This document shows, in pieces, positions 9,261 to 17,712 of a DNA stretch of 43,315 nucleotides. The translations under genes and the position numbers were made by a program. The notes beneath the pieces were generated by a model, which was not told where the DNA came from, ran no database searches, and worked only from the letters and a program-made list of their open reading frames with translations. The stretch covers positions 1-43,315 of the forward strand of contig CADASG010000030.1 of the NCBI GenBank assembly GCA_902790475.1, written 5' to 3'. Numbering within the stretch: the first letter of the stretch is position 1; each line of letters opens with the position of its first letter. The DNA comes from an uncultured Ruminococcus sp. (GTDB taxonomy: Bacteria > Bacillota > Clostridia > Oscillospirales > Acutalibacteraceae).

Positions 9261-10723
9261 AACTCAGCCTCCTGCGCCTTCTCGAGCGCTCTCAGCGAGG
9301 CTTTTGCCTTGTTGAGACATTCCTCAAATTCCTTTTCGGGGTCTGAATCGGCGACAATTCCTGCGCCGCTTCTGACAAACACCTTGCCGTTTTTCTTGTA
9401 GGCGATGCGTATCGCTATGCAGGTGTCCATATTTCCCGTAAAGTCGATGTATCCTATAGCGCCGCCGTATATGCCGCGCTTGTTGTTTTCAAGCTCTCCG
9501 ATGAGCTGACAGGCGCGTATCTTCGGCGCTCCCGAAAGCGTGCCTGCCGGAAGCACCGCCTCTATCGCGTCAAGCGCGTCTTTGTCGCCGCGTATCTCTC
9601 CGCGCACCGTTGAGCCTATGTGCATCACGTGTGAAAACCGCTCGATACTGTGGAGCTTTTCCACTTCGACAGTGCCGAATCTGCTGATTTTGCCGAGGTC
9701 ATTCCTGCCTAAATCGACCAGCATATTGTGCTCGGCAAGCTCTTTTTCGTCGGCAAGCAGCTCGCGTTCAAGCTCTGCGTCCTCCTGCTCGGTCTTTCCT
9801 CTGGGTCTGGTTCCTGCAAGCGGAAAGGTGTGGAGCACGCCGTTTTCAAGCTTGACCAGGGTTTCGGGCGAGGCTCCTGCCACCTCAACGTCTGTGCCTG
9901 AAAAATAGAACATGTAAGGAGACGGGTTCATTGTTCTAAGCACCCGGTAGGTGTTGAAAAGACTTCCCTCGAACGGAGCGCTGAGTCGGTTTGACAGCAC
10001 GATCTGAAAGATATCTCCCTCAAAAATGTGCCGCTTTGCCCTTTCGACCATTTCACAGTACTGCTCTCTGTTGAACAGCGGAGTGACCTCTCCGAGAAGC
10101 CTGCCGCCCGGTTCGTTTCGCTTGCTTCCGTTTTTGAGCAGCTCCGCCATTTGTCTGAGCTCCGTGCAGGCTTTATTGTAGCCGACCTCTACATCGTTAA
10201 GCTTCATATTTACTATGAGAATGATCTTTTGCTTTACGTTGTCAAAGGCTATGACCTTGTCAAACAGCATCAGGTCAACGTCCTTGAACGCTTCGCTGTC
10301 CTCGGTCTCGCGCTTTACGCTCGGCTCGCTGTAGCAAAGGTAATCGTAGGAAAAATAGCCTACCAAGCCGCCCGTGAACGAGGGCAAGTCCGAAAATCGC
10401 GGGCTTTTGTATTCCGACAGTATCCTGCGCAGATAAGATGAAGGATCGTTTGTATCAACGCTTACAGCACCGATTTTCATTTTGCCGTCGATGCAGGTGA
10501 TCTCCGTTACCGGGTCGTAACCGAGAAAGGTATATCGTCCCCAGCGGTCGTTTGCCTGAGCCGATTCAAGCATATAACAGTGCGTTGAAACGTTTTTAAG
10601 GATCTTCATTGTCTCAATAGGCGTGGTGAAATCAGAAAGGAGCTCGCAGCTCAGCGGAACAACGTCGTATTTGTTTTCCGACGCGATCTCTTTAACTTTT
10701 TCAAGCGATGGTGAAATTATCAT
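9257..10723 (-). CDS. trpE: Anthranilate synthase component I
   Basis: Converts chorismate and ammonia to anthranilate. A 488-residue chorismate-binding enzyme. The feedback-inhibition motif is present as MLESA, suggesting tryptophan inhibits the enzyme. The C-terminal catalytic part shows GTRPRGKT, DLGRNDLGK and SGAPKIRA. It is first in the operon and preceded by a Trp T-box, so both enzyme activity and transcription appear tryptophan-controlled. Confidence 0.97.
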   Translation of the reverse strand: MIISPSLEKVKEIASENKYDVVPLSCELLSDFTTPIETMKILKNVSTHCYMLESAQANDRWGRYTFLGYDPVTEITCIDGKMKIGAVSVDTNDPSSYLRRILSEYKSPRFSDLPSFTGGLVGYFSYDYLCYSEPSVKRETEDSEAFKDVDLMLFDKVIAFDNVKQKIILIVNMKLNDVEVGYNKACTELRQMAELLKNGSKRNEPGGRLLGEVTPLFNREQYCEMVERAKRHIFEGDIFQIVLSNRLSAPFEGSLFNTYRVLRTMNPSPYMFYFSGTDVEVAGASPETLVKLENGVLHTFPLAGTRPRGKTEQEDAELERELLADEKELAEHNMLVDLGRNDLGKISRFGTVEVEKLHSIERFSHVMHIGSTVRGEIRGDKDALDAIEAVLPAGTLSGAPKIRACQLIGELENNKRGIYGGAIGYIDFTGNMDTCIAIRIAYKKNGKVFVRSGAGIVADSDPEKEFEECLNKAKASLRALEKAQEAEL

Positions 10724-10737
10724 AATTAACCCCCTAA

Positions 10738-11032
10738 AACAAAAAACGCCCTTAACAGAGTAAATCTTCTCTGTTAAGGACGAATATAATCTATCCGCGG
10801 TGCCACCTTAATATCACGGCATGACCCGTGCTCTCAGCGGGATACCAACATATCCCCGGCAATGTAACGTCTGCCTGCAACGTCGCAGAGTACTATGGAG
10901 CAAGGCTCCGTTTGACTGCGCCCTCAGCGGTCCATTTGACAACTTGTTTCTCACCTGACTCTCAGCACCACAGGCTCTCTGTAAAGGCATGATTGCCGTT
11001 ATCTCCGCTTCAACGGTTTAGTTTATTAAATT
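10738..11032 (-). promoter_or_regulatory. Tryptophan T-box leader of the trp operon
   Basis: The minus-strand leader contains the conserved T-box GGTGGCACCGCGG (complement of 10795-10807), which pairs with the uncharged tRNA acceptor end. It is followed by a terminator with arms CCTTAACAGAG and CTCTGTTAAGG and a T run (10738-10780). Upstream, the stem I segment contains GTCAAATGGACCGCTGAGG, in which TGG (10932-10934) is in the specifier position, a match for tRNA-Trp. High uncharged tRNA-Trp should favour antitermination. This region fills the 390-base gap between trpE and aroF together with one repeat element. Confidence 0.95.
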
Positions 11033-11038
11033 ATCAGC

Positions 11039-11067
11039 ATTATAGCACGTCAAAACGCGCTTGTCAA
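11039..11067 (-). promoter_or_regulatory. Promoter of the trp operon
   Basis: On the minus strand TTGACA (11062-11067), 17 bases, TATAAT (11039-11044): full consensus. Transcription would start near 11032, at the 5' end of the T-box leader. Confidence 0.9.
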
Positions 11068-11109
11068 TATTCATATTTTCGCGTTTGTAGATTTTTATGA
11101 AAAAATTTT

Positions 11110-11223
11110 TAAGGCAATTCCGCATAATTCAGGTGTGCGGATTGCGCAGTAAGATTTTTTGGGCAAGCTGACGGAATAAGATTCAAGCAAGCCGGGCGCC
11201 TTGAATTGTGCGGTGTTGCCTTA
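11110..11223. repeat. Palindromic mosaic repeat, copy A
   Basis: Inverted termini TAAGGCAATTCCGC and GCGGTGTTGCCTTA enclose a 114-base unit. It is one of five related copies in the window (see 13211, 32833, 40159 and 42300). The right end supplies the stop codon of aroF (TTA at 11221-11223 on the plus strand). Internal modules shared with other copies include GTGCGGATTGCGCAGTAAG (with copy C) and GGGCAAGCTGACGGAATAAG (with B and D). No protein is encoded. A non-autonomous MITE-like element or a mobile palindromic unit is likely. Confidence 0.85.
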
Positions 11224-12225
11224 AAGCGCCTGTTTCAGCGAGAAAAGCTTCTTTGCTACACTGTCAAACTGCTCGGGAGTGAGCGACTGAGCGCCGTCTG
11301 ACAAAGCGTGCGGCGGATCGTTGTGGACCTCGATGATAAGTCCGTCGGCTCCTGCGGCTACAGCCGCCATAGCGAGCGGTTCCACAAGCCAGCTCTTGCC
11401 TGCGGCATGGCTGGGGTCAACTATAACGGGGAGATGCGAGAGCTTTTTGATAACGGGAATAGCAGAAATATCAAGCGTGTTTCGCGTGAAGGTCTCATAG
11501 GTTCGGATACCGCGCTCGCACAGCATGACCTTGTCGTTGCCGTTCGCCATAATGTACTCGGCGCTCATCAGCCATTCCTCTATCGTGGCGGAAAGGCCGC
11601 GCTTTAGCAGGATCGGCTTGTCTGTTTTGCCGAGCTCCTTGAGCAGCTCAAAGTTCTGCATATTGCGCGCTCCGACCTGAATGATATCGACATTCTCAAA
11701 CATGTCAATATGAGAAACGCGCATGATCTCGGTAACTATCGGCAGTCCCGTCTGCTTTCTCGCGGTTTTAAGCAGATCGAGTCCCTCGGCTCTCAGCCCC
11801 TGGAAAGCGTACGGAGAGGTTCTCGGCTTGAACGCGCCTCCTCTGAGCAAGGTCGCGCCTGAGTTTTTGACACTCTCGGCGATTTTGACGATCTGTTCCT
11901 CGGTTTCAACCGAACAGGGTCCTGCCATGATGTGCAGACTTCCGTCGCCGATAGTGACGCTGTCGGTGATCTTTATCTCGGTGTTTTCGGGATGGAACTT
12001 GCGGTTTGCTTTTTTATACGGCTCCTGAACGCGCTTGACGCTTTCAACGATGCTCTGCGCTTCAATGTACTCGATATCGACCTGAGTAGTGTCTCCAATC
12101 AGTCCGAGAACGGTGGAATGAACGCCGTCCCAGCGGTTGATAGTCACGTCGTAATCGGTTATCAGTTTTTCGGTGAAAAGACTGAGCTGTTCTGGTGTAG
12201 TGCTTGGTTTTAATACGATGATCAT
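11221..12225 (-). CDS. aroF: 3-deoxy-7-phosphoheptulonate (DAHP) synthase, type I beta
   Basis: Condenses phosphoenolpyruvate and erythrose-4-phosphate, the entry step of the shikimate pathway. A 334-residue protein. The first 70 or so residues ([17 protein letters not shown]...) form the ferredoxin-like regulatory domain known from Thermotoga-type enzymes. The TIM barrel follows, with [20 protein letters not shown] and VDPSHAAG. In that subfamily the N-terminal domain mediates feedback inhibition by Tyr or Phe. It is the gene immediately upstream of the trp operon on the same strand but has its own promoter and a Phe-rich leader peptide. Its stop codon lies inside repeat copy A. Confidence 0.96.
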   Translation of the reverse strand: MIIVLKPSTTPEQLSLFTEKLITDYDVTINRWDGVHSTVLGLIGDTTQVDIEYIEAQSIVESVKRVQEPYKKANRKFHPENTEIKITDSVTIGDGSLHIMAGPCSVETEEQIVKIAESVKNSGATLLRGGAFKPRTSPYAFQGLRAEGLDLLKTARKQTGLPIVTEIMRVSHIDMFENVDIIQVGARNMQNFELLKELGKTDKPILLKRGLSATIEEWLMSAEYIMANGNDKVMLCERGIRTYETFTRNTLDISAIPVIKKLSHLPVIVDPSHAAGKSWLVEPLAMAAVAAGADGLIIEVHNDPPHALSDGAQSLTPEQFDSVAKKLFSLKQAL

Positions 12226-12249
12226 AGCGGTTATTCCTTCCTTGAAATA

Positions 12250-12285
12250 AAATAAAGGCGCGGCACCCGGTCAAAGTGCCACGCC
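12250..12285 (-). terminator. Attenuator terminator in the aroF leader
   Basis: On the minus strand GGCGTGGCAC pairs with GTGCCGCGCC (arms at 12276-12285 and 12257-12266), followed by TTTATTTTATTT. It lies between the Phe-rich leader peptide and aroF, as expected for ribosome-mediated attenuation. Confidence 0.85.
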
Positions 12286-12320
12286 TAATGTGAATGAATT
12301 TATCCTGTTTCACACATCTT

Positions 12321-12410
12321 TCAGCACAGCAAATCGACCCTACCCGTGTTAAACCAGGTAAAGCTAAATGTAAAGCTGAAATTGTTTGTGAAAGCATGAG
12401 TCTTTTTCAT
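12321..12410 (-). CDS. Phe-rich leader peptide of aroF
   Basis: A 29-codon reading frame preceded by GAGGA and starting ATG AAA AAG ACT. The peptide carries six phenylalanines within residues 7-20 (F7, F11, F13, F15, F17, F20) and one tryptophan (W19), ending at TGA (12321-12323). It lies between a consensus promoter and the terminator at 12250-12285. This layout matches classical attenuation leaders of phenylalanine genes, where ribosome stalling at Phe codons prevents terminator formation. No protein evidence is available; the call rests on position, ribosome site and composition. Confidence 0.82.
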   Translation of the reverse strand: MKKTHAFTNNFSFTFSFTWFNTGRVDLLC

Positions 12411-12453
12411 AACGATTCCTCGGTAAAGCATTTTCGCTTCTTAAATTGACAAC

Positions 12454-12482
12454 ATTATAAAACAGAAGATTTGATTTGTCAA
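12454..12482 (-). promoter_or_regulatory. Promoter of the aroF leader transcript
   Basis: On the minus strand TTGACA (12477-12482), 17 bases, TATAAT (12454-12459): full consensus. Transcription should begin near 12447, about 37 bases before the leader peptide start. The stretch 12483-12620 to its right is AT-rich and I see nothing coding in it. Confidence 0.9.
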
Positions 12483-12624
12483 GAGCAAATTTCGGATTTT
12501 TTAAATAATAATCCAAAAGCAAACGATCCCAAATACAAAACTCTCCGTAGGAAATAACGATAAATCAAGCAAAAATATGAAATAGTTTTTTACGCAATAA
12601 TAAAGAAAATATAAAGAATATATC

Positions 12625-12652
12625 TTGTATTTTTCTTTGATTAGTGTATAAT
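12625..12652 (+). promoter_or_regulatory. Promoter of the toxin-antitoxin pair
   Basis: TTGTAT (12625-12630), 16 bases, TATAAT (12647-12652), just before the ribosome site GAAAGGAG. The short leader leaves the promoter close to the antitoxin gene, where the antitoxin would be expected to autoregulate. Confidence 0.65.
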
Positions 12653-12677
12653 ATAAGTATGAAAGGAGTGTTTGATC

Positions 12678-12941
12678 ATGGGACAAACCGTAAATGTAAA
12701 CTTTAAACTGGACGAAGACGTTAAGAGACGCATGGAAAGCGCCTGCGCGGCTATGGGTCTTTCTATGAGCGCGGCGTTTACCGTCTTTGCGATAAAAGTC
12801 GGTAACGAAAGGCGAATCCCCTTTGAGTTATCCGCAGACCCATTCTACTCGGAGGACAACATACGGTATTTAGAACGGAAAATGGCGGATTATAAAGCCG
12901 GCAGACTGAATTTTGCCGAACACGGGCTGATCGAGGAATAA
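12678..12941 (+). CDS. RelB/DinJ-family antitoxin
   Basis: An 87-residue ribbon-helix-helix antitoxin. The N-terminal strand VNVNFKLDEDVKRRMESAC and helix MGLSMSAAFTVFA match the DNA-binding RelB/DinJ domain; the acidic C-terminus (YLERKMADYKAGRLNFAEH) would wrap the toxin. I start it at the ATG 12678, nine bases after AGGAG. An alternative TTG six bases upstream is too close to that site. The toxin gene begins two bases after the stop codon. Confidence 0.88.
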   Translation: MGQTVNVNFKLDEDVKRRMESACAAMGLSMSAAFTVFAIKVGNERRIPFELSADPFYSEDNIRYLERKMADYKAGRLNFAEHGLIEE

Positions 12942-12943
12942 CC

Positions 12944-13213
12944 ATGCATAGTAAAAAACTACAGTGGGATTACGATGCGTGGAACGATTACCTCTATTGG
13001 CAGGCAAAGGATAAACAGAAAATGAAGCGCATCAATCTGCTGATCAAGGATATTATCCGCAATCCTTTTGAGGGCATCGGAAAACCCGAACCGCTAAAGG
13101 GCAGTCTCACCGGATTTTGGAGCCGCCGCATCGACGACGAACACAGAATCGTATACGCGGTTGAGACCGACGCGGTACTGATTATCGCCTGCCGCGGACA
13201 TTATGATTATTAA
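12944..13213 (+). CDS. yoeB: YoeB-family toxin (ribosome-dependent mRNA interferase)
   Basis: An 89-residue RelE/YoeB-fold protein. Features matching YoeB are the start LQWDYDAWNDYLYWQAKD, KRINLLIKDI, PFEGIGKPEPLKG, WSRRIDDEHRIVY, and the terminal CRGHYDY holding the catalytic His-Tyr pair. Known members cleave mRNA in the ribosomal A site. It is cotranscribed with the upstream antitoxin. Its TAA stop is the outer edge of repeat copy B. YoeB is usually paired with a YefM/Phd antitoxin; here the partner is RelB/DinJ-like. Confidence 0.9.
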   Translation: MHSKKLQWDYDAWNDYLYWQAKDKQKMKRINLLIKDIIRNPFEGIGKPEPLKGSLTGFWSRRIDDEHRIVYAVETDAVLIIACRGHYDY

Positions 13214-13330
13214 GGCAACACCGCACAATTCAAGGCGCACGGCTTGCTTGAATCTTATTCCGTCAGCTTGCCCAAAAAATCTCGGCAAGGCGACAGCCTT
13301 ACCTCACCTGAATTATGCGGTATTGCCTTA
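13211..13330. repeat. Palindromic mosaic repeat, copy B
   Basis: Inverted termini TAAGGCAACACCGC and GCGGTATTGCCTTA bound a 120-base unit, opposite in plus-strand orientation to copies A and C. It contains the hairpin module GGCAAGGC-GACA-GCCTTACC and the GCTTGCCCAAAAAATC module, both also in copy D. Its left end overlaps the yoeB stop codon. Confidence 0.87.
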
Positions 13331-13342
13331 ACTATTAACGCC

Positions 13343-13398
13343 AAAAAACGCCTGACGGAAAAGGTGCAGCCATGCTGCCTGTACGTCAGACGTTTTTT
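13343..13398. terminator. Bidirectional terminator between yoeB and dapL
   Basis: AAAAAACG(C)CTGACG pairs with CGTCAG(A)CGTTTTTT around an inner GCAGCCATGCTGC hairpin. It can end both the toxin-antitoxin transcript and the leftward glt-pyrG-dapL transcript. Confidence 0.88.
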
Positions 13399-13399
13399 A

Positions 13400-14578
13400 C
13401 TATGATAAAAGCTTTTTTATTCTTTCAACCGCTTCCGCTGTTTTCTCATATGAGCCGAACGAGGTCAGGCGGAAGTAGCCTTTTCCGTTTTCGCCGAAGC
13501 CCTCTCCGGGGGTGCCGACGACCGCGGCGTTTTGCAAAAGGTGATCGAAGAACTCCCAGCTTCCCATGCCGTTTGGACACTCGAGCCAGATGTAAGGGGA
13601 ATTTTTGCCGCCCGTGTAGTAGATCCCCAGCTCGTCGAGAGCAGACGATATGAGCTTCGCGTTGCGTCGGTAGTAATTGAGGTTATCACGGATCTGGAGC
13701 AGTCCTTCATCGCTGAAAACGGCTGCTGCAGCACATTGCACAGGCCACGAAACGCCGTTGAACTTGGTCGCCTGACGGCGGTACCAGAGCGCGTGCAGGC
13801 TGTGACCGTCGCGTTTTAGCTCCTTGGGGATTACGGTGTAACCGCAGCGCGTGCCTGTGAAGCCCGCTGTTTTTGACAGCGAGCAAAGCTCGATCGCGCA
13901 TTCTCTCGCGCCCTCTACGGAGAAGATAGAGCGCGGACTGTCGTCTGTGATAAACGCCTCATAAGCCGCGTCGTAGATGATCACGGCGTCGTTTTTCAAA
14001 GCGTAATCGACCCACACCTTGAGCTGTTCCGCACTGTAAGCCGCGCCCGTCGGATTGTTCGGCGAGCAGAGATAGATAATGTCAGCGCTGACCTTTTCAT
14101 CGGGTATGGCGAGGAAGTTGTTTTCTTTGTTTGACGAGGCATAGACGATCTTTCTGCCTGCCATAAGGTTCGCGTCCACATAAACGGGATATACGGGGTC
14201 GGTGACGAGCACCGTGTTGTCGGTTGAAAAGATATCGGGCAGATTGCCGCAGTCGGACTTCGCACCGTCGGAAACAAATATCTCGTCCGGCTGTACAGTC
14301 ACGCCGAAGCGCTTGTAGTAACCTGAGATAGCCTCTCTTACAAAGTCGTAGCCCTCGTACTCGGGATAACCCTTGAAGGTCTCTTTGTTTCTCAGGTCAT
14401 CGCAGCCCTTTTTCATGAAGGCGACTACAATGGGAGCGAGAGGCAGTGTCACATCGCCTATTCCTAATTTGATGATCTCCTGCTCGGGGTGCGCGGCGGC
14501 AAATTCATTTGTTTTGCGCGCCACGTCCGCAAAAAGGTAATTCGGAACTAAGCTGTCAAAATTGCTGTTGACCTTCAT
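13400..14578 (-). CDS. dapL: LL-diaminopimelate aminotransferase
   Basis: Converts tetrahydrodipicolinate directly to LL-diaminopimelate with glutamate as amino donor, for lysine and peptidoglycan. A 392-residue fold-type I PLP enzyme. The PLP lysine is K236 in [23 protein letters not shown] and CSPNNPTG are conserved family segments. The start codon overlaps the pyrG stop by four bases. DapL is typical of clostridia, chlamydiae and plants. It is last in a gltB-gltD-pyrG-dapL run, so its amino donor is made by the same transcript. Confidence 0.95.
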   Translation of the reverse strand: MKVNSNFDSLVPNYLFADVARKTNEFAAAHPEQEIIKLGIGDVTLPLAPIVVAFMKKGCDDLRNKETFKGYPEYEGYDFVREAISGYYKRFGVTVQPDEIFVSDGAKSDCGNLPDIFSTDNTVLVTDPVYPVYVDANLMAGRKIVYASSNKENNFLAIPDEKVSADIIYLCSPNNPTGAAYSAEQLKVWVDYALKNDAVIIYDAAYEAFITDDSPRSIFSVEGARECAIELCSLSKTAGFTGTRCGYTVIPKELKRDGHSLHALWYRRQATKFNGVSWPVQCAAAAVFSDEGLLQIRDNLNYYRRNAKLISSALDELGIYYTGGKNSPYIWLECPNGMGSWEFFDHLLQNAAVVGTPGEGFGENGKGYFRLTSFGSYEKTAEAVERIKKLLS

Positions 14579-16185
14579 ATTGATCCTCCTTTTTTCTTTA
14601 ACGCCGCCTTGATGAATGAAGAAAACAGCGGGTGCGGCTTGTTTGGACGGCTTTTGAATTCGGGGTGGTACTGAACTCCTATGTAAAAATCACGGTCGGT
14701 TATTTCGACGGTTTCCACCAGATTGCCATCGGGCGAAAGTCCCGAAAGCGTCAAGCCTGCGCTGCTCAGGAGCTCACGGTAATCGTTGTTGAACTCATAA
14801 CGGTGGCGGTGGCGCTCGCTTATATTCTCTTTGCCGTAAGCTGATTTTATTGTTGTATTCGGCTGCAAAACGCAGGGGTACGCGCCCAGCCTGAGCGTTC
14901 CGCCCTTGTCGGTTTGGGCGCTTTGGTCGGGAAGGAAATCAATCACCTTCGGAACGTCATCCGCAAATTCGCCCGAGTGGGCGTTTTCTATTTTTGCGAC
15001 GTTTCGCGCGAATTCTATCACGGCGATCTGCATTCCCAAACAGATGCCGAAGTACGGAAGATCGTTTTCCCTTGAGTATTTCGCAGCGGAGATCATTCCG
15101 TCTATACCGCGCTTGCCGAAGCCTCCGGGGACGATGATCCCGTCTAAGCCTCCGAGAAGCTCGTCTGAGTTTTCATCGGTGATGTTTTCGGAATCTATCC
15201 ACTTTATATCTGCCTTTGCGCCGCAGTAATAGCCTGCGTGACGGAGCGCCTCGGCGACTGAAAGATAAGCGTCGTGAAGCTCGACATATTTGCCGACCAA
15301 GCCTATAGTCACGGTCTTTGTTTTTGATTTGATAAGCTCCACCATCTGCGCCCATTCCGAGAGATCCGTCTTTTTGCATTCGATTTTCAGCCGATCGCAG
15401 ACGGTTGCGGAAAAGCCTGCCTTTTCAAGCATAAGAGGCGCTTCATAGAGAATCGGAAGCGTCAGATTCTCGATAACGCAGTTTCTCTGCACATTGCAGA
15501 AATGAGCGATCTTATCATATATGCTTTCATCGGTTATCGGCTCATCCACACGCAGGATGATGATGTCCGGCGAGATACCGAAGCTCTGCATTTCCTTTAC
15601 GCTGTGCTGGGTGGGCTTGCTCTTGTGCTCGCCCGAGGCTTTCAGATAAGGCACGAGCGTGACATGGATATAAAGCCGGTTGTCCTGACCGACCTCCTGA
15701 CCGACCTGACGGATTGCCTCCAAAAACGGTTGGCTCTCGATATCGCCGATGGTGCCGCCGATCTCGGTGATAACCACGTCCGCGTCGGTCTTTTTGCCGA
15801 CGGAATAGATAAAGCGCTTTATCTCATCGGTGACGTGAGGAATGACCTGAACTGTTTTTCCGAGGTACTCTCCCCTGCGCTCCTTTTGGAGCACGTTAGA
15901 ATATACCTTGCCCGTGGTGAGGTTGGAATATTTGTTCAGATCCTCGTCAATAAATCTTTCATAATGACCGAGATCGAGGTCGGTTTCCGCACCGTCCTCG
16001 GTCACATAAACCTCGCCGTGCTGATACGGGCTCATCGTGCCCGGGTCAACGTTGATATACGGGTCGAGCTTCTGCGCGGCGACCTTTAAGCCCCTCGCTT
16101 TTAGCAGACGACCGAGCGAAGCGGCGGTGATGCCCTTGCCCAGCCCGGACACCACGCCGCCCGTTACGAAAATATATTTTGTCAT
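14575..16185 (-). CDS. pyrG: CTP synthase
   Basis: Converts UTP to CTP using glutamine-derived ammonia. A 536-residue protein of normal length. The synthetase domain opens with [16 protein letters not shown] and includes [12 protein letters not shown]. The class I glutaminase domain has the nucleophile in FGICLGMQ and the His-Glu pair in [10 protein letters not shown]. The ribosome site is weak (AGGGTG, 5-6 bases). It follows gltD with only an imperfect hairpin between, so I infer cotranscription with gltBD. Confidence 0.97.
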   Translation of the reverse strand: MTKYIFVTGGVVSGLGKGITAASLGRLLKARGLKVAAQKLDPYINVDPGTMSPYQHGEVYVTEDGAETDLDLGHYERFIDEDLNKYSNLTTGKVYSNVLQKERRGEYLGKTVQVIPHVTDEIKRFIYSVGKKTDADVVITEIGGTIGDIESQPFLEAIRQVGQEVGQDNRLYIHVTLVPYLKASGEHKSKPTQHSVKEMQSFGISPDIIILRVDEPITDESIYDKIAHFCNVQRNCVIENLTLPILYEAPLMLEKAGFSATVCDRLKIECKKTDLSEWAQMVELIKSKTKTVTIGLVGKYVELHDAYLSVAEALRHAGYYCGAKADIKWIDSENITDENSDELLGGLDGIIVPGGFGKRGIDGMISAAKYSRENDLPYFGICLGMQIAVIEFARNVAKIENAHSGEFADDVPKVIDFLPDQSAQTDKGGTLRLGAYPCVLQPNTTIKSAYGKENISERHRHRYEFNNDYRELLSSAGLTLSGLSPDGNLVETVEITDRDFYIGVQYHPEFKSRPNKPHPLFSSFIKAALKKKGGSI

Positions 16186-16199
16186 AAAAACACCCTGTG

Positions 16200-16234
16200 A
16201 GTTGAGAGCAGAGAATGACTCCCGGCTCTCAACT
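16200..16234 (-). other. Hairpin between gltD and pyrG
   Basis: Perfect ten-base arms AGTTGAGAGC and GCTCTCAACT (16200-16209 and 16225-16234). On the minus strand the T run comes only ten bases later, directly before the pyrG ATG, so it is not a standard terminator. It could moderate readthrough or mark mRNA processing. Confidence 0.55.
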
Positions 16235-16242
16235 TTATTCCT

Positions 16243-17712
16243 TTAAAGATTGCTGTATCCCATCAAATCCTCGTCCGTCTCCTTTGCGCAGTCAACGCCC
16301 TCTCTTATGGCGCGGACAACAAGGGACTGACCTGTATGCATATCGCCTGCCGTGTAAACGTTCGGGACATTTGTGCGGTGGGAGTTTTTCTCCGACGCTA
16401 CGTTGGAACGGTTGTCGGTATCGACGCCGAACGCCTTTGTAATATAGCTCTCGCTGCCGAGGAAGCCTGCTGCGATAAGTACAAGCTGAGCCTCCACCTC
16501 GGTTTCGCTGCCCTCTACGGGAGTCATCCTGCCGTTTTCGCCGCGTTCAAGCTTTATGAGTACCGCGCCGCGAAGGTTGCCGTTTTCATCCTTTAGAAAC
16601 TCCTTTACGGTTGTTTGATATACTCTCGGGTCGCTTCCGTAGACTGCCGCTGCTTCCTCCTGACCGTAATCGGTCTTGCAGACGCGCGGCCACTCCGGCC
16701 ACGGGTTGTTTTCGCTTCTTTGGTCGGGCAGCTTGGGCATCATCTCAAGCTGGAGCACGCTTTTTGCGCCGTGACGCACGCAGGTGCCCACACAGTCGTT
16801 GCCCGTGTCGCCGCCGCCTATCACGATTACCGCCTTGTCCTTTGCGGAAATGAACGTTCCGTCTTCCAAGCCGTTGTCGAGCAGGGCTTTGGTGGTCGAT
16901 TTCAGGAAATCCACCGCAAAATAAATACCCTTCGCTTCACGGCCGTTCACCTTGATATCGCGTGGATTCGACGCGCCGCAGGCGAGAATGATCCTGTCGA
17001 AATTCTCTTTTAATTCTTCTGCGGAAATATCTTTGCCCACATCGGTGTCGGTGACAAATACGACGCCTTCCTCGCTCATAACTTTTATTTTGCGTTCGAC
17101 GATCTGTTTTTCGAGCTTCATATTAGGGATCCCGTACATCAGCAAGCCGCCGATCCTGTCGCTGCGCTCAAAGACCGTGACGCTGTGTCCTCTGCGGTTG
17201 AGCAGATCCGCCGCCGCAAGTCCCGAAGGTCCCGAGCCGATGACCGCCACGCGCTTTCCCGTGCGCGTTTTCGGCGGATTGGGCACAGCCAAGCCCTCGG
17301 TGTAGGCGTTCTCGATAATGCTGTATTCATTTGCTCTGACGGTGACGGCTTCGCCGTTAGCGCCGCAGGTGCAGACTTTTTCGCATAAAGCCGGACAGAC
17401 ACGCGAGGTGAACTCAGGGAATGGATTGGTCAGCTTCAACCGGCTGTACGCCTGTTTCCACGCGCCCATGCTGACCAAATAATTCCACTCGGGAATTAAA
17501 TTATTTAACGGACAGCCTGATATCATTCCGTTGATTGCCATTCCGGACTGACAGAACGGCACTCCGCAGTTCATACATCTCTCGCCCTGTCTGCGCTGTT
17601 CAGTTTCGGAGAGAGGAGTGTGGAATTCGTCGTAGTTGGTGATTCTCTTGAACACATCATCCGCAGGCGCGTCCTGCCTTGCGTATTCCATAAATCCAAA
17701 GGGATTGTTCAT
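16243..17712 (-). CDS. gltD: Glutamate synthase small subunit
   Basis: NAD(P)H-dependent FAD subunit that passes electrons to GltB. A 489-residue protein. N-terminal cysteine clusters (RCMNCGVPFC, SGCPLNN and CPALCEKVCTCG) bind the iron-sulfur centres. The FAD loop is VIGSGPSGLAAADLL and the NAD(P)H loop is VIGGGDTGNDCVG. It begins immediately after gltB (TAAATG), so the two subunits should be made in equal amounts. Confidence 0.96.
   Translation of the reverse strand: MNNPFGFMEYARQDAPADDVFKRITNYDEFHTPLSETEQRRQGERCMNCGVPFCQSGMAINGMISGCPLNNLIPEWNYLVSMGAWKQAYSRLKLTNPFPEFTSRVCPALCEKVCTCGANGEAVTVRANEYSIIENAYTEGLAVPNPPKTRTGKRVAVIGSGPSGLAAADLLNRRGHSVTVFERSDRIGGLLMYGIPNMKLEKQIVERKIKVMSEEGVVFVTDTDVGKDISAEELKENFDRIILACGASNPRDIKVNGREAKGIYFAVDFLKSTTKALLDNGLEDGTFISAKDKAVIVIGGGDTGNDCVGTCVRHGAKSVLQLEMMPKLPDQRSENNPWPEWPRVCKTDYGQEEAAAVYGSDPRVYQTTVKEFLKDENGNLRGAVLIKLERGENGRMTPVEGSETEVEAQLVLIAAGFLGSESYITKAFGVDTDNRSNVASEKNSHRTNVPNVYTAGDMHTGQSLVVRAIREGVDCAKETDEDLMGYSNL

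Noticed and set aside
16200-16234. CTP-sensing pyrG attenuator of the Bacillus type
   Set aside because: That mechanism needs a promoter and a GGGC initial transcript before the hairpin. Here the hairpin follows the gltD stop codon by nine bases and no promoter is visible.
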